In this document: positions 1-8,918 of the stretch, in pieces
Layout: each line of letters opens with the position of its first letter
Position numbering within the stretch: the stretch's first letter is position 1
DNA from: JAIBJN01 sp963838795
Lineage (GTDB): Bacteria; Actinomycetota; Thermoleophilia; Gaiellales; Gaiellaceae
NCBI GenBank assembly: GCA_963838795.1
Contig: CAWISL010000010.1
Span: forward strand, 1 to 64,000
Reading direction: 5' to 3'
DNA length: 64,000 nucleotides
Notes under the pieces: generated by a model
Seen by the model: only the letters and a program-made list of their open reading frames with translations
What the model was told of the DNA's origin: nothing
Databases searched by the model: none
Translations under genes and position numbers: made by a program

Positions 1-104
1 ACCGGGTCGCAGCCCTCCTCGATCGCCGCTAGCAGCTCCGGCGGCCGAAGCAGGCTTCCGACGACCTCAGCACGCGCAGGGCTTCGAGCAGGCACCGTGA
101 GCAT
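1..104 (-). CDS. MetE/UROD-superfamily methyltransferase, N-terminal fragment (runs off left edge)
   Basis: Only the first 34 codons lie in the window; the gene continues beyond the left edge. The ATG at 102-104 opens a frame with high third-position GC. Near residues 14-25 it reads VVGSLLRPPELL, which resembles the opening strand and loop (VGSxxRPxxL) of cobalamin-independent methionine synthase catalytic domains and of the short archaeal/actinobacterial MetE-like proteins. Family members transfer a methyl group to homocysteine or a related thiol, but too little is visible to separate a true MetE from a paralogue. The next gene diverges from it. Confidence 0.5.
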   Translation of the reverse strand, partial: MLTVPARSPARAEVVGSLLRPPELLAAIEEGCDP

Positions 105-310
105 GCTACGGAGCCTTCCGATGCAGGCTGGGAGGGTACGGCGGCGACCAAGGTTGGCTTCGCCTAGATCGGCTTACGTTCGCCAGTCTTGGGGCAGCCG
201 CTCCTCTGGACGGCTTCTTGCATCTCTCGTCACTAGGATGGATCATGTGTTAGAGCTAGCTGCTTTAGAGGCAAAGCAAACCCAGAGCGTCTCTCTGGAG
301 CCGCAGCCGA

Positions 311-1187
311 ATGGGCCACAAGCAGAAGCCGCGAGAGCGGGGCCGCCCCCGGCAGAAGCCGGCTGGGGCCCCGAGCGAAGTTTTGGAGTACGTCAAGGCT
401 GAAGCAGGTTCGGGGCCGGACGCTTGCGCTTGGGGCGCTCGTCGTCGGGGCGGTTGTGGCTTACAGCGTTCCTCGCCTGCTCGATAAGGGCGGTGATGTC
501 ATCGATCAGGCGCTGAACGCGCCAATAAGCGTAACCGTGCGACATCCCGGTGAGTACCAGACGGAGAGCTTCTTTTCGCCGATGTACCTCGTCACGGACG
601 CAGCTCCGGAGGACGTCCCAACGAGCGCGCTCGAGCAAGGGGGCGCGGTCTACTACGAGTGGGCGCGCCGGAACGGGGCCGTTCCGGGCCAAGAGCAGCC
701 CTTGCGGATAAGCATCCGGGGGCGGGGGCCCGAGCCGGTGATTATCGATGGAATCCGCGCGCGCGTCCTCGAGAGAGACGAGCCGCTGCCCGGCTGGTTT
801 ACGCACGATCGGGGTTGCGGAGGCGTCGACGTGCGAAACGCCGTCATTGATCTCGATGAGGAGCCCCCGAGCGTCGCGTTCTCCAACGTCGACGAGGAAG
901 AGCCGAGCAAGGAGCTCTTAGCACTCACGCTTCGCGTGACTTCGAGCGACGTCGAGGTGATCGACGTTCTGGCGGAGACTCACCGCAATCACGTCAAATG
1001 GGAGCTTGAGGTTCTTTACAGCGCGGCGGGCGAGAATGGCGTATTCGTCGTTCGGGACGGCGATCAACCGTTCGAGGTCACCGCACTTCGTGGCGGACGA
1101 GCACAGTTCTATCGTGTCGATTTTCCGCCACGGCTCGTGCGGGCTAGCGTCGGCGATCCCTCCGTCGACGGGATGCAGTTCTGCTGA
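311..1187 (+). CDS. Unknown protein with one N-terminal membrane anchor (one frameshift)
   Basis: No family recognised. ATG 311 has a GGAG at 297-300. That frame gives a very basic head (MGHKQKPRERGRPRQK) up to about base 403. A single extra base (the G after GTC-AAG-GCT) moves the coding signal to the frame that reads KQVRGRTLALGALVVG and on to the stop at 1187. Read that way the protein has a positive cytoplasmic tail, one hydrophobic helix (about residues 38-55) and an exported domain of about 230 residues with two Cys near the middle and end. Without the shift the only start in the long frame is GTG 456, which cuts the membrane helix in half. The shift is therefore probably an indel rather than a real gene boundary. 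Confidence 0.6.
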
Positions 1188-1211
1188 GTTGCCTCATTTA
1201 GCGCCTCTCAG

Positions 1212-1250
1212 AGCCGACGCCGGGACTCGAATCGGGGACCCTTCATTACG
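1212..1250 (-). repeat. Decayed copy of the tRNA-Thr 3' end (old attachment site)
   Basis: Read on the minus strand this is the acceptor 3' strand and T-arm of the tRNA-Thr at 51028. The acceptor portion is identical, the T-stem has several changes (one stem pair no longer forms), and one base is missing before the CTTCATTACG block. No 5' half of a tRNA adjoins it, so it is not a tRNA gene. It has the same orientation as the copies at 27061, 34404, 38101 and 51028 and marks the left limit of the accessory region. Confidence 0.65.
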
Positions 1251-1335
1251 TTGGCGGCGCCTGTGCCACGACCGATGACGGCCTGGAGCAGCTCGCCGGC
1301 GCGGGCGCGGTCGCGAGCTCGCGACCGTGTAGACC

Positions 1336-2847
1336 TCAGGAGAACAGCGGCCGCAGCGCCGCGTAGAGCGCCCGGTGGCGCTGGTACAGCGCTTCGTAGA
1401 CTTCTCCGCACTCGGCGCGCGGCAGCAGCGGCTCTGACCGCGGGCTCGCCATCGCGTGGCTGGCCGACGGCACGTCAGCGTGCAGCCCGATGCCGGCCGC
1501 CGCCAGCATGGCCGCGCCCCGGGCCGTGGTCTCGACGTCGTCCGGCCGCGTGACGGGCAAGCCGGTGACGTCGGCGCGAATCTGCCGCAGCAGGTCGCCG
1601 CGCGCGCCGCCCGCCACGCAGACCAGCTCGGCCAGCGGGCTCCCCGCCGCCTCGATGGCCTCGAGCACGTCGCGCAGAGCGAAGGCGTTGCCCTCCAGCA
1701 ACGCCCGCGCCAGGTGGGCGCGTCCATGGGACGCGGCGAGCCCGAACCATCCTGCCCGTGCGCCTGCGTTCCATTCGGGTGCGGTCGCCCCGGCGAGCGC
1801 GGGCACCCAGAGCACGCCCTCCGCACCTGCCGGTGCCTCGTTGGCGAGGGTGTTCAGGAGCTCGTAGACGTCGGCGCCCGTGGCCGCCGCCCTCGCCGCC
1901 TCCGCCGATCCCAGCTCGTCGCGGAACCAGCGATACGCCCCGCCCGAGAGCCAGCCGGGGTTCTCGAGCAGCCAGCCTCCGGGAACCGCGTGCGGGTGCA
2001 GCTCCGTGATGCCGTCGGGGTCGAGCGCGGGCTCGGGCACGACCGCGCACACCGGCTCGGCCGTCCCCATCACGTCGCAGACGACGCCGGGCTCGACGAC
2101 GCAGGCTCCGAGCGTCGCCGCCATGTCGTCCCCGCAGCCCAGCACGACCTGGGTCGCCGGGTCGAGCCCCGCGGCCTCCCGCAACCAGGGCGCCACCGGG
2201 CCCAGCGCGGCCTGGGCCGGGTGGATTGGCGCCAGCGACCGGAGGTCGACCTGGAAGGCGTCGCAGGCCTCGGCCGACCAGTCGCCACTTCCGACGTCGA
2301 GGAGCATGGAGGACGAGGCGTTCGACGGGTCGACGGCAACCTCGCCGGAGGCGTGCCACGCGACGAAGGAGCCGGGCAGGAGGAACCAGCGTGCCTCGGC
2401 ATGCTGCTCGCGGCGATGCTCTCTGAGCCACGCGATCTTCGCGGCCACATGGCCCGGATCGAGGTTGCAGCCGCTCAGCTCCCTGAGCCGATCGGGGTCG
2501 ATTCGATCCGCCGCCGCCAGGCACTCCGCCCCGGCACGCCGATCCATCCAGATCAGCGCGGGGCCCAGCGGCTCCCCGGCCGCGTCCGCGGCGACCAGGC
2601 CGTCCAGCTGCGAGCCGAACGCGAGCGCGCGCACGGCCGCACCGTCCACGGCGCGGCGGACTTCGGCCAGCGACTGGGCGACGGCCCCCAGCCATTCGCG
2701 CGCGTCCTGCTCCGCCCAGCCGGGCCGGGGATACGAGAGCGTGTGGGGCACATAGGCGGTCGCCACCCGCTCGCCGTCCGGAGCGATCGCCTGGGCGCAC
2801 GTGCCCTGCGAGCCGACATCCACCCCGACCACGAGCTCGCGCGTCAC
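1336..2847 (-). CDS. FGGY-family carbohydrate kinase (xylulokinase-like)
   Basis: ATP-dependent sugar or polyol kinase of the FGGY family, 503 residues, the usual full length. The N-terminal phosphate-binding motif VGVDVGSQGT is at about 7-16, the second-domain segment GCGDDMAATLGA with the presumed catalytic Asp is near 238-249, and the C-terminal adenosine motif VAGGAR is near 411-416. The sequence resembles xylulokinase-type members more than glycerol kinase (a separate GlpK-like gene lies at 18812), but the substrate cannot be read from it. Its ATG overlaps the stop of the upstream GntR gene. It therefore sits at the end of a minus-strand operon: Zn-alcohol dehydrogenase, GntR, kinase. 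Confidence 0.88.
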   Translation of the reverse strand: MTRELVVGVDVGSQGTCAQAIAPDGERVATAYVPHTLSYPRPGWAEQDAREWLGAVAQSLAEVRRAVDGAAVRALAFGSQLDGLVAADAAGEPLGPALIWMDRRAGAECLAAADRIDPDRLRELSGCNLDPGHVAAKIAWLREHRREQHAEARWFLLPGSFVAWHASGEVAVDPSNASSSMLLDVGSGDWSAEACDAFQVDLRSLAPIHPAQAALGPVAPWLREAAGLDPATQVVLGCGDDMAATLGACVVEPGVVCDVMGTAEPVCAVVPEPALDPDGITELHPHAVPGGWLLENPGWLSGGAYRWFRDELGSAEAARAAATGADVYELLNTLANEAPAGAEGVLWVPALAGATAPEWNAGARAGWFGLAASHGRAHLARALLEGNAFALRDVLEAIEAAGSPLAELVCVAGGARGDLLRQIRADVTGLPVTRPDDVETTARGAAMLAAAGIGLHADVPSASHAMASPRSEPLLPRAECGEVYEALYQRHRALYAALRPLFS

Positions 2848-3593
2848 CCGGCGTCCTCCGGACCGTCGCCGGGCCCTCGCCGATAGACGCTGATCTCGAA
2901 TGCCTCGGCCAGGTGATGCTCCTGGGAAACCAGCACGACCGTGCCGTCGGCGGTGCTGTCGAGCTGGAGGAGGGTCATCAGCAGGGCCCCGGGGCGGACG
3001 CCCAGCCGTCGGGCCACCTCACCTTTCGCGACAGCCGGCGTGATCGTGGCCACGCCATGGTGAACGGGCAGGCCGCGAGCCGCCAGCTCCGCGTAGAGGG
3101 AACCTCCCCCCAGCTCGCGCATGGCCTCGAACGGGATCACTTCCGCCGCGCACCAGTCGGTCGAGGCGACCACCCGCCGGCCCCCGGCGGTCCGGACACG
3201 GCGAAGCGCAGACACGGGCATCTCCGCGCTGACGCCGAGCGCCGCCGCGACCTGCGGCGGAGCGATCTCCTCCACGCAGTGCTCGTCGACGCTCCCCGGC
3301 TCGACTCCCATCGCCGCGATCATGGAGGACACCGAGAAGTTGCGGCTGAGATCGTTTCGGACGCTGGGCCGGCGGGAGACGTAGGTGCCGGATCCGTGGA
3401 GGCGGCGAACGAGGCCGTCCTCCTCGAGAAGCGCGATGCCCGCGCGGAGCGAGGAGCGCGAGACGCCGAGGCTGCGCGCCAGGTCGGGCTCGCTCGGGAG
3501 CTGATCTCCCGGGTCGAGCTTGCCGGCGACGATCCGCTCACGCAGAGTGTTCGCGACCGAGCGGCTGAGCGGCCGGCGCGGAGGCGTGCTCAC
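2844..3593 (-). CDS. GntR-family regulator (HutC subfamily, UTRA domain)
   Basis: The 249 residues begin with a winged helix-turn-helix (about 12-75: LPSEPDLARSLGVSRSSLR, then the wing GSGTYVS). A UTRA-type effector domain follows (about 95-240), which in HutC-family members binds small sugar or amino-acid-derived ligands. It overlaps the kinase gene downstream and the dehydrogenase gene upstream by 4 bases each, so all three are co-transcribed. The perfect palindrome at 4664-4680, just upstream of the operon start, is the natural candidate operator, which would make this an autoregulator of the cluster and of the divergent gene at 4695. Confidence 0.88.
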   Translation of the reverse strand: MSTPPRRPLSRSVANTLRERIVAGKLDPGDQLPSEPDLARSLGVSRSSLRAGIALLEEDGLVRRLHGSGTYVSRRPSVRNDLSRNFSVSSMIAAMGVEPGSVDEHCVEEIAPPQVAAALGVSAEMPVSALRRVRTAGGRRVVASTDWCAAEVIPFEAMRELGGGSLYAELAARGLPVHHGVATITPAVAKGEVARRLGVRPGALLMTLLQLDSTADGTVVLVSQEHHLAEAFEISVYRRGPGDGPEDAG

Positions 3594-4648
3594 GGACGCA
3601 CGACGACCTTCAGCGCCTCGCCGGCGCGTATCCGCGGGAAGGCCTCCGGCGCGGCGTCCAGGTCGACGACGTCGGAGACGACCCGCCGGATGCCGGCCAG
3701 GTCGTCGGCCAGCATGTCGAGGGCGTGCACCTGGTCTCGGTGGCGAGAGGCGTACGACCCGTGCACCTGCACCTCCAGGTAGTGGAGGATGTTGGAGGGA
3801 AAGCGCATGTGCGTCGTGCCCTTAGGGAGGCCCCCGAAGAAGAGCACCCGCCCGCGCGGCGCCGCCATCTCCATCGCCTGCTCCTGGGCGATGTCGCTGG
3901 AGCAGGCGACGATCACGACGTCGGCGCCGATCCCGTCGGTGGCGTCGCGGACCGCCTTGGCGCCGTCGGCGGACGAGGTGTCGACGTAGCTCATCCGCTC
4001 GTCGCCGAGCACCTCCCGCGCGAGCTCGAGGCGCCCTGCCGCGGTCTCCAGCAGCAGCACCCGACCGGCGCCCTCGAGCCGGGCGATGACGGCGTGGGCG
4101 GTGCCGACCGGTCCGGCGCCGATCACCACCACCGTGTCGTCGAGGGAGATCCCGATGTCCTTGTGGCCGCAGATCGCGTCGGACAGGGGGTCGGCGAACG
4201 TCGCGTGGACGTCGGAGAGACAGTCGGGAATCCGGAAGAGGTTCTTGAGGGCGATCTGGGGAATCGCCACCAGCTCGGCGTAGGCGCCCTGGTGGTCGAA
4301 GCCCATGAGCTCGCCGTTGACGCAGAGGTGCTCGTTGCCCGAGCGGCAGAGGCGGCAGCGCCCGCACCAGAGCGTCGAGATGCAGTGAACGCGGTCGCCC
4401 ACCGATAGCCCCGACTGGGCTACCTCCTCGGCCGCCGCGGCGCCGATCTCGATCAGCTCGCCGCTGATCTCGTGCCCGAGCACCCAGGGCGGGGAGATGC
4501 GCCGGTCGCCGTTGTAGAAAGCCCGCACGTCGGTGCCGCAGATGCCGCAGGCGGTGACGCGCAGGAGCACGCCGGTCTGCGGGCACGACGGCTCCGCAAC
4601 GTCCCCGATGGACATCTCGCCTGGCCCGTCCCAGATAGCTGCTCGCAC
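3590..4648 (-). CDS. Zinc-dependent medium-chain alcohol dehydrogenase
   Basis: NAD(P)-dependent alcohol/polyol dehydrogenase of the MDR superfamily. From the GTG at 4648 the protein is 352 residues, normal for the family. The catalytic zinc motif GICGTD lies near 36-41 and GHE near 59-61. The structural zinc cysteines are in CGRCRLCRSGNEHLC, and the Rossmann motif is VIGAGPVG. An ATG 69 bases upstream (4717) would add a tail that crosses the operator and runs into the divergent gene, so 4648 is preferred; a TATCCT -10-like box ends 6 bases before it, so the message may be almost leaderless. Relatives oxidise sorbitol, threonine or other secondary alcohols, and the sugar kinase downstream suggests a polyol substrate. 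Confidence 0.87.
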   Translation of the reverse strand: MRAAIWDGPGEMSIGDVAEPSCPQTGVLLRVTACGICGTDVRAFYNGDRRISPPWVLGHEISGELIEIGAAAAEEVAQSGLSVGDRVHCISTLWCGRCRLCRSGNEHLCVNGELMGFDHQGAYAELVAIPQIALKNLFRIPDCLSDVHATFADPLSDAICGHKDIGISLDDTVVVIGAGPVGTAHAVIARLEGAGRVLLLETAAGRLELAREVLGDERMSYVDTSSADGAKAVRDATDGIGADVVIVACSSDIAQEQAMEMAAPRGRVLFFGGLPKGTTHMRFPSNILHYLEVQVHGSYASRHRDQVHALDMLADDLAGIRRVVSDVVDLDAAPEAFPRIRAGEALKVVVRP

Positions 4649-4663
4649 GTCGTTAGGATATCG

Positions 4664-4680
4664 AAGTTGTCTGACAACTT
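4664..4680. promoter_or_regulatory. Perfect 8-1-8 palindrome, probable GntR operator
   Basis: AAGTTGTC-T-GACAACTT is an exact inverted repeat in the 46-bp gap between the divergent dehydrogenase (start 4648) and TIM-barrel gene (start 4695). Its core TTGTCTGACAA has the look of GntR-family operators, and a GntR gene is the second gene of the leftward operon. A -10-like TATCCT for the leftward gene (4653-4658 on the plus strand as aggata) lies directly beside it, so bound repressor could block both directions. Confidence 0.65.
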
Positions 4681-4694
4681 TGGGAGGCCCGCAG

Positions 4695-5357
4695 ATGGAG
4701 TTCATCTTCATGCTCACCCGCGACGACGAGACGCTCGCCGACGCCCGAGAGGTCTACGCGTCCGTCGCCGCCACCGGTGTTCGGCACGTCGGCTGCAAGG
4801 ACGTCGGCCTCCCGCCCGAAGAGCTCCGGGGCCTGCTGGCCGACATCAGGGCCAACGGCCACGCGACCCATCTCGAGGTTGTGTCCGAGACCGAGGAGGC
4901 CACCCTGGCCTCCTCGCGCGCGGCCGCCGAGATCGGGCCCGACTACCTGATCGGCGGCACGCTGGTCGAGCCCGTGCAGGAGATCATCGCCGGCACGCCC
5001 ATCAAGTTCTTCCCGTATGTGGGCCAGATCGTGGGCCATCCCTGCCAGCTCCACGGCTCGATCGCGGAGATCGCCGAGGACGCACGCCGCGTCGAAGCGC
5101 TCGGCGTGGACGGCATCAACCTGCTGGCGTACCGCTACGACGGCGACGTCGACGCCCTGGTCGAGACGGTGGTCTCGGCGACATCGCTGCCCGTGATCGC
5201 CGCCGGGTCGGTCGACTCGGCGGAGCGGATCCGAGCGCTCGAGGAGCGCGGCGTCTGGGCATTCACCATCGGCACGGCCGCACTGGACGGGGTGCTGCTG
5301 CCCGGCGAGCCTCTCGAAGCGCAGCTCCGGTACGCGCTCGACGCCGCCGCAACCTGA
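4695..5357 (+). CDS. Predicted phosphate-binding TIM-barrel protein of unknown substrate
   Basis: 220 residues from the ATG at 4695, which has a good TGGGAGG ribosome site. Alternating beta-alpha units are evident. The C-terminal part (VIAAGSVDSAERI, then GVWAFTIGTAAL) matches the standard phosphate-binding loops of the HisA/TrpF/NanE class of barrels. Such proteins act as epimerases, isomerases or aldolases on phosphosugars. I cannot name a family. It is divergently transcribed from the dehydrogenase-GntR-kinase operon and shares the palindrome at 4664, so it probably acts on the phosphorylated product of the kinase. Confidence 0.75.
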   Translation: MEFIFMLTRDDETLADAREVYASVAATGVRHVGCKDVGLPPEELRGLLADIRANGHATHLEVVSETEEATLASSRAAAEIGPDYLIGGTLVEPVQEIIAGTPIKFFPYVGQIVGHPCQLHGSIAEIAEDARRVEALGVDGINLLAYRYDGDVDALVETVVSATSLPVIAAGSVDSAERIRALEERGVWAFTIGTAALDGVLLPGEPLEAQLRYALDAAAT

Positions 5358-5358
5358 A

Positions 5359-5385
5359 GGAGGGGGTGCCCCGAGCGCCCCCTCC
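5359..5385. terminator. Bidirectional hairpin terminator between convergent genes
   Basis: A 10-bp stem (GGAGGGGGTG against CGCCCCCTCC, one G-T wobble) with a 7-nt loop lies directly after the stop of the TIM-barrel gene and before the stop of the leftward permease gene. There is no T-run, as is usual in such GC-rich genomes. Confidence 0.6.
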
Positions 5386-5396
5386 GACGGCGTTGC

Positions 5397-7026
5397 TTAG
5401 GTGAGGTCTCCCTCGTTGATGAACCGGCCCGCCGCTCGTACTTGTCGGGCTGCGCCGAGCGGAGAAAGAGCGCGTAGATGAGGGCGGCCACCGGCACGAT
5501 CACGCCGATGATCCCGAGCCAGGTGATGTCGATCTCGAACCCGAGCCGAAGACCCCACGGTCCGATCTGGCCCAGCTCCTTCACGTAGAGCACGTCGCCG
5601 GCGGCCAGCGCGCTCAGGTACTTGTAACAGAGGTAGAGCACCAGAATCTGAGCGAGGAAGCCGATCCAGGCGGCGACCGTCGTCTTCCAGAAACTGCGCT
5701 CTCCGGCGGGGAGCTTGCGGAAGTACGCCCAGACGGACAGCGAGGTCAGCGCCTGCACGAGGATGATCCAGATCACGCCCTGAACGGCGATCCAGTAGTA
5801 GACGTCCAACGGGGCTCGGTCGGCGAACCTGAAGATGAGGATGATCGCGAGGGCGATGACGGCCTGCGTGATGACGGCCACGTGCGGGGTCTTGTGCTTC
5901 GCGTGGGTGCGGCCCAGCGCCCTGGGCAGGAGCCCCTCGCGCCCGAGCGCGTACGTGTAGCGAAGCCCCGCGTTGTTCAGGGCCGCGGCACAGGCGAACG
6001 CGCCGGTGATTATGAAGACCGACATCAGCTGCCCCAACCAGGTGCCGATGAGCTCGTTCGCCGGCACGACGTTGTAGTTCAGGTAGTCGACGGCGAGCTC
6101 GCCGCCGAAGACGTTCGTCGCTCCCGCGGTGAGCGCGTCGAACGCCTGGTTGCCGGGCCCGTAGGAGCTCACCGAGGCCCATGACGCGAGCGTATACATG
6201 ACGCCGACGAAGACGCAGGAGACGTAGACCGCGATCGGGATCGATCCGGTGCGGGTCCTTCGACTCCTCCGCGTAGTTGGGCGCGGCCTCGAACCCCACC
6301 CAGGACCAGAAGGCGATGAAGATGCCGAGGCCGAATGCGATGCCCTTGAACGCGTTCCAGGGAAGCACCGGGTCGATGGAGACGCCGTCGTTGCCTCCCT
6401 GGATGAAGACGCCGATCGTAAAGACGGCGATGATGAACAGCTCGGTGATCAGGAAGACGCCGAGGATCTTGGCCGAGATGGGGATATCGAAGTAGCCCAG
6501 CGCCGAGATGCCGACGATGCCGAGGATCGCGAACCAGATCCAGTTGATCGGACTCTCCATGTCGAAAGCGGACGTGACCTTCGCCTGGGCGAAGGCGGCG
6601 AAGCCGCCGATCAACGACGCTCCGAAGAGCGTGTACGCCGCGGCGAGCGAGAGGCCCGACACCATTCCCAGCGTCCGGCCGAGGCCGTGGCTCACGTAGG
6701 TGAACATGCCGCCCGCGGCACGCAGCTTGCGCGCCATCTGCACGTACGCGACCGAGAAGATGGTCAGGATGATCGTCGCGAAGAAGAAGGCGGCCGGCGC
6801 GTACTTCTCGTTCCCGGCGCCGACGACGAACGGGAAGTTGAACATGAATACGGCCAACGGCGCAGAGCCGGTGACGCAGAGGAAGAGGATCGAGGAGAAG
6901 GCCGATCGAGCCGGATCGCAGCTTCTCGACGCTCTCGTCGTCGCCGATGTCGATCGAGGTGACGGTCCCCTCGTGGACCATGTGCGGATGGGGTGCACCG
7001 CCCCCACCCTCCGAGTGGCTAGACAT
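5397..7026 (-). pseudogene. APC-superfamily amino-acid permease, interrupted by frameshifts
   Basis: Twelve-helix amino-acid/amine permease. The start ATG 7026 has GGAGGTTCA before it. Three frames must be joined: the start to about 6900 (SVEKLRSGSIG), about 6895 to 6247 (FSSILFLCVTGSAPLAVF to AEESKDPHR), and about 6243 to 5437 (SIPIAVYVSCVFVG to SAQPDKYERR). The first two joins each need one extra base removed. A third shift of opposite sign near 5435 gives the tail FINEGDLT and the stop at 5397; otherwise the frame runs on into the convergent gene. Permeases accompany RMM microcompartment loci, where they are thought to import the amine substrate. The reading frame as given is not functional unless the indels are sequencing errors. 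Confidence 0.8.
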
Positions 7027-7068
7027 TGAACCTCCGGTTTCGCGCGCTGCCGCCTCGCCAATGTGCGG

Positions 7069-8089
7069 CTAGCCGGTGAAGAGACGCGACATCCTGCCGC
7101 ATTCGCACGGAGAAGTACAGCCCTCGAGTGAAATTCCCGCGCTCAGTCGGCTGGTGAAGACTGCGTCGGGCAGGAAGCAGGCGACGATCCAGTTGGGCGC
7201 GTCGACGACCTCCGTGATCTTCAGGTCGCCGGCGAGCGAGCAGAGCACGTAGGCGTCCTCGGGCGAGAGGCCGCGCCGGTCGACGAGGTGGGCGATCATC
7301 GCGCGGACGGCGGCAGCGGGCCGCCTCCATGAGATCGTCCTCGACGCCGGTCGTCGCGAACCAGCCGCCCGAGTCCACTCGTGGCGTCAGCGGGCCGGGC
7401 GGGCGGCGAAGCGCCGGCGAGCGCAGCGTCATCCCCCGCTCGATCGAGACGCGAAAGGTCGTTCGCATCTGACACTCGAGCCCGGAGATGCATACCTCGC
7501 CGTCGCCCTGCGCCGCGTGCGCGTCGCCAAGCGAAAGCAGGGCCCCCGTCACTCCCACCGGTAGGTAGAGCGTGGCGCCCTTCGTCACGTGGCGCAGGTC
7601 GATGTTCCCGCCGCCGGCGTGCGGGGGCGGAATCGGCACGTCGTGCATCCCTTCGCCGGGCACCCCGGTCGTGCCGCAGAACGGCTCGATCGGGATGCGC
7701 ACGCCGGGAGCGAGCTCGGTCGAGTCGCCCTGCGTGAGGTCGAAGACCTTCAGATATGGCTCGTCGAGCTCGCCCGGCGGCAGCAGGCCGAGCTCGGGCA
7801 GGATCGCCGCCCAGCCCCAGTCGGGCAGCTCGAAGCCGAGGAACTCGACGGCGAGCACGTCGCCGGGCTCGGCGCCCGCCACGTGAATGGGCCCGGCCAG
7901 CGGGTAGATCGTGTCGAAGTCCAGCGCGCGGAGATCCTCGGAGGTCGAGTCTCGCCCGATCTGGCCGCCGGCGAAGTCGTCGGTCTCGGCCACGATCACG
8001 TCGCCCGGTTCCACGTGCAGCACGGGCTCGATGTCGACGTCCCAGCGCCGATGGGTGGGCTGGTCGCAGCTGATCAGATGCTCGGCCAT
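7069..8089 (-). CDS. Acetamidase/formamidase family protein (one frameshift)
   Basis: Enzymes of the FmdA/AmdA family release ammonia from short amides. The frame from ATG 8089 runs through the family core (VEPGDVIVAETDDFAGGQIG, GDVLAVEFLGFE, PPPHAGGGNIDLRHV, GDAHAAQGDGE). At about 7300 a single extra T after GAG-GCG-GCC-CGC breaks it. Dropping that base restores AAVRAMIAHLVDRRGLSPED and the typical C-terminus ending at the TAG at 7069, 339 residues in all. Its C-terminal LSPEDAYVLCSLAGDLKITEVVD (quoted here only to D-A-Y-V-L) is characteristic of the family. It lies between the GntR gene and the permease on the same strand, so it may serve nitrogen release from an imported amide or amine. 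Confidence 0.8.
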
Positions 8090-8096
8090 CGGCCGC

Positions 8097-8113
8097 GCGA
8101 GTATTTCACTCGC
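8097..8113. promoter_or_regulatory. Inverted repeat upstream of the acetamidase gene
   Basis: GCGAGT-ATTTC-ACTCGC is a perfect 6-bp inverted repeat with a 5-nt spacer. It sits 8 bases upstream of the acetamidase start and after the stop of the GntR gene. The position suggests an operator for that GntR protein, perhaps giving the acetamidase-permease pair its own control; the element is short, so chance is possible. Confidence 0.4.
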
Positions 8114-8120
8114 CCCGACG

Positions 8121-8889
8121 TCAGGGCGAGGCGGCGACCTCGACGGCGGCGCCGAGCGTCGAGGCGTCCCGGCCGCGGACGCGGGCGACGATGCGCACCC
8201 GGTCGGCTCTGAACAGATCGCGGGAATGCTCGAACGGCCGCCCGTCGGCAGTCCAGGCAGTGCGCGCGATCGAGATCAGCGGCGCGCCCGGCTTGACCTC
8301 GAGCGTGCGGGCATCCGGCGTCGTCGCGCCGACCACTTCGATCCGCTCCTCCGCCTCTCCCACCCGAAGCCCGTAGTCCGCTTGCAGCAGGTCGTAGATC
8401 GACCCCGCCAGCGACCGATCGAGCAGCCCCGGGAAGCGGTCGGCCGGGAAGCGGGCTCGCTCGAGCGACACAGGCTGCTTCGTCCGCCAGCCGCAGACGG
8501 ACGACCTCGACCACGAGCTCTCCCTCGTCCAGAGCGAGGGCGGCCGCGGTCTCGGCGTCGGCTCCCAGGGTGTCCGTCGAGAGCACCCGGGCGCCCGACT
8601 GGAACCCCTGGCGCCGCAGGTAGGCGGGCAGCCCGGTGAGGCTGCTGAGATCGCGCTCCACGCGGCGCTGGGAGACGAAGATCCCCCCGGAGCGGCCGCG
8701 CACACGGTGCACCGCGCCTGCCGCCTCCAGGGCGTCGAGCGCCGCCCGCAGCGTAGAGCGACTCACGCCCAGCCGGACCGCCAGCTCCCGTTCGGCCCCT
8801 AGCCGCTCGCCCGGCGGCGGCTCGCCGGCGGCGATCTCGCCCAGCAGGCGGTCGCGGAGCGCCGCAGCCGCGGGGCCGAGCGCCGTCAT
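8121..8889 (-). CDS. GntR-family regulator of the microcompartment region (one frameshift)
   Basis: HutC-type regulator with an N-terminal winged helix (about 5-70: AERELAVRLGVSRSTLRAAL and a GGIFVS wing) and a UTRA domain. The frame from ATG 8889 is lost near 8476. Removing one G after GCG-GAC-GAA restores QPVSLERARFPADRF and the rest of UTRA down to the TGA at 8121, about 255 residues. RMM-type microcompartment loci commonly carry a regulator of this kind next to the permease, so the likely ligand is the amine substrate or its phosphate. It differs from the GntR at 2844, which belongs to the sugar cluster. Confidence 0.8.
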
Positions 8890-8918
8890 CCGGTCCGCCG
8901 TAACTCCCGATCCAGCAC

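Noticed and set aside
97..402. Rightward 101-codon frame at the left end
   Set aside because: Arg/Ser-rich composition, poor codon use, and it overlaps the better-supported ATG 311 frame of the next gene and the MetE-like start on the other strand.
1456..2886. 476-codon rightward frame opposite the FGGY kinase
   Set aside because: Antisense shadow of a high-GC gene; Arg/Gly/Ala-rich with no motif, whereas the minus strand has full family signatures.
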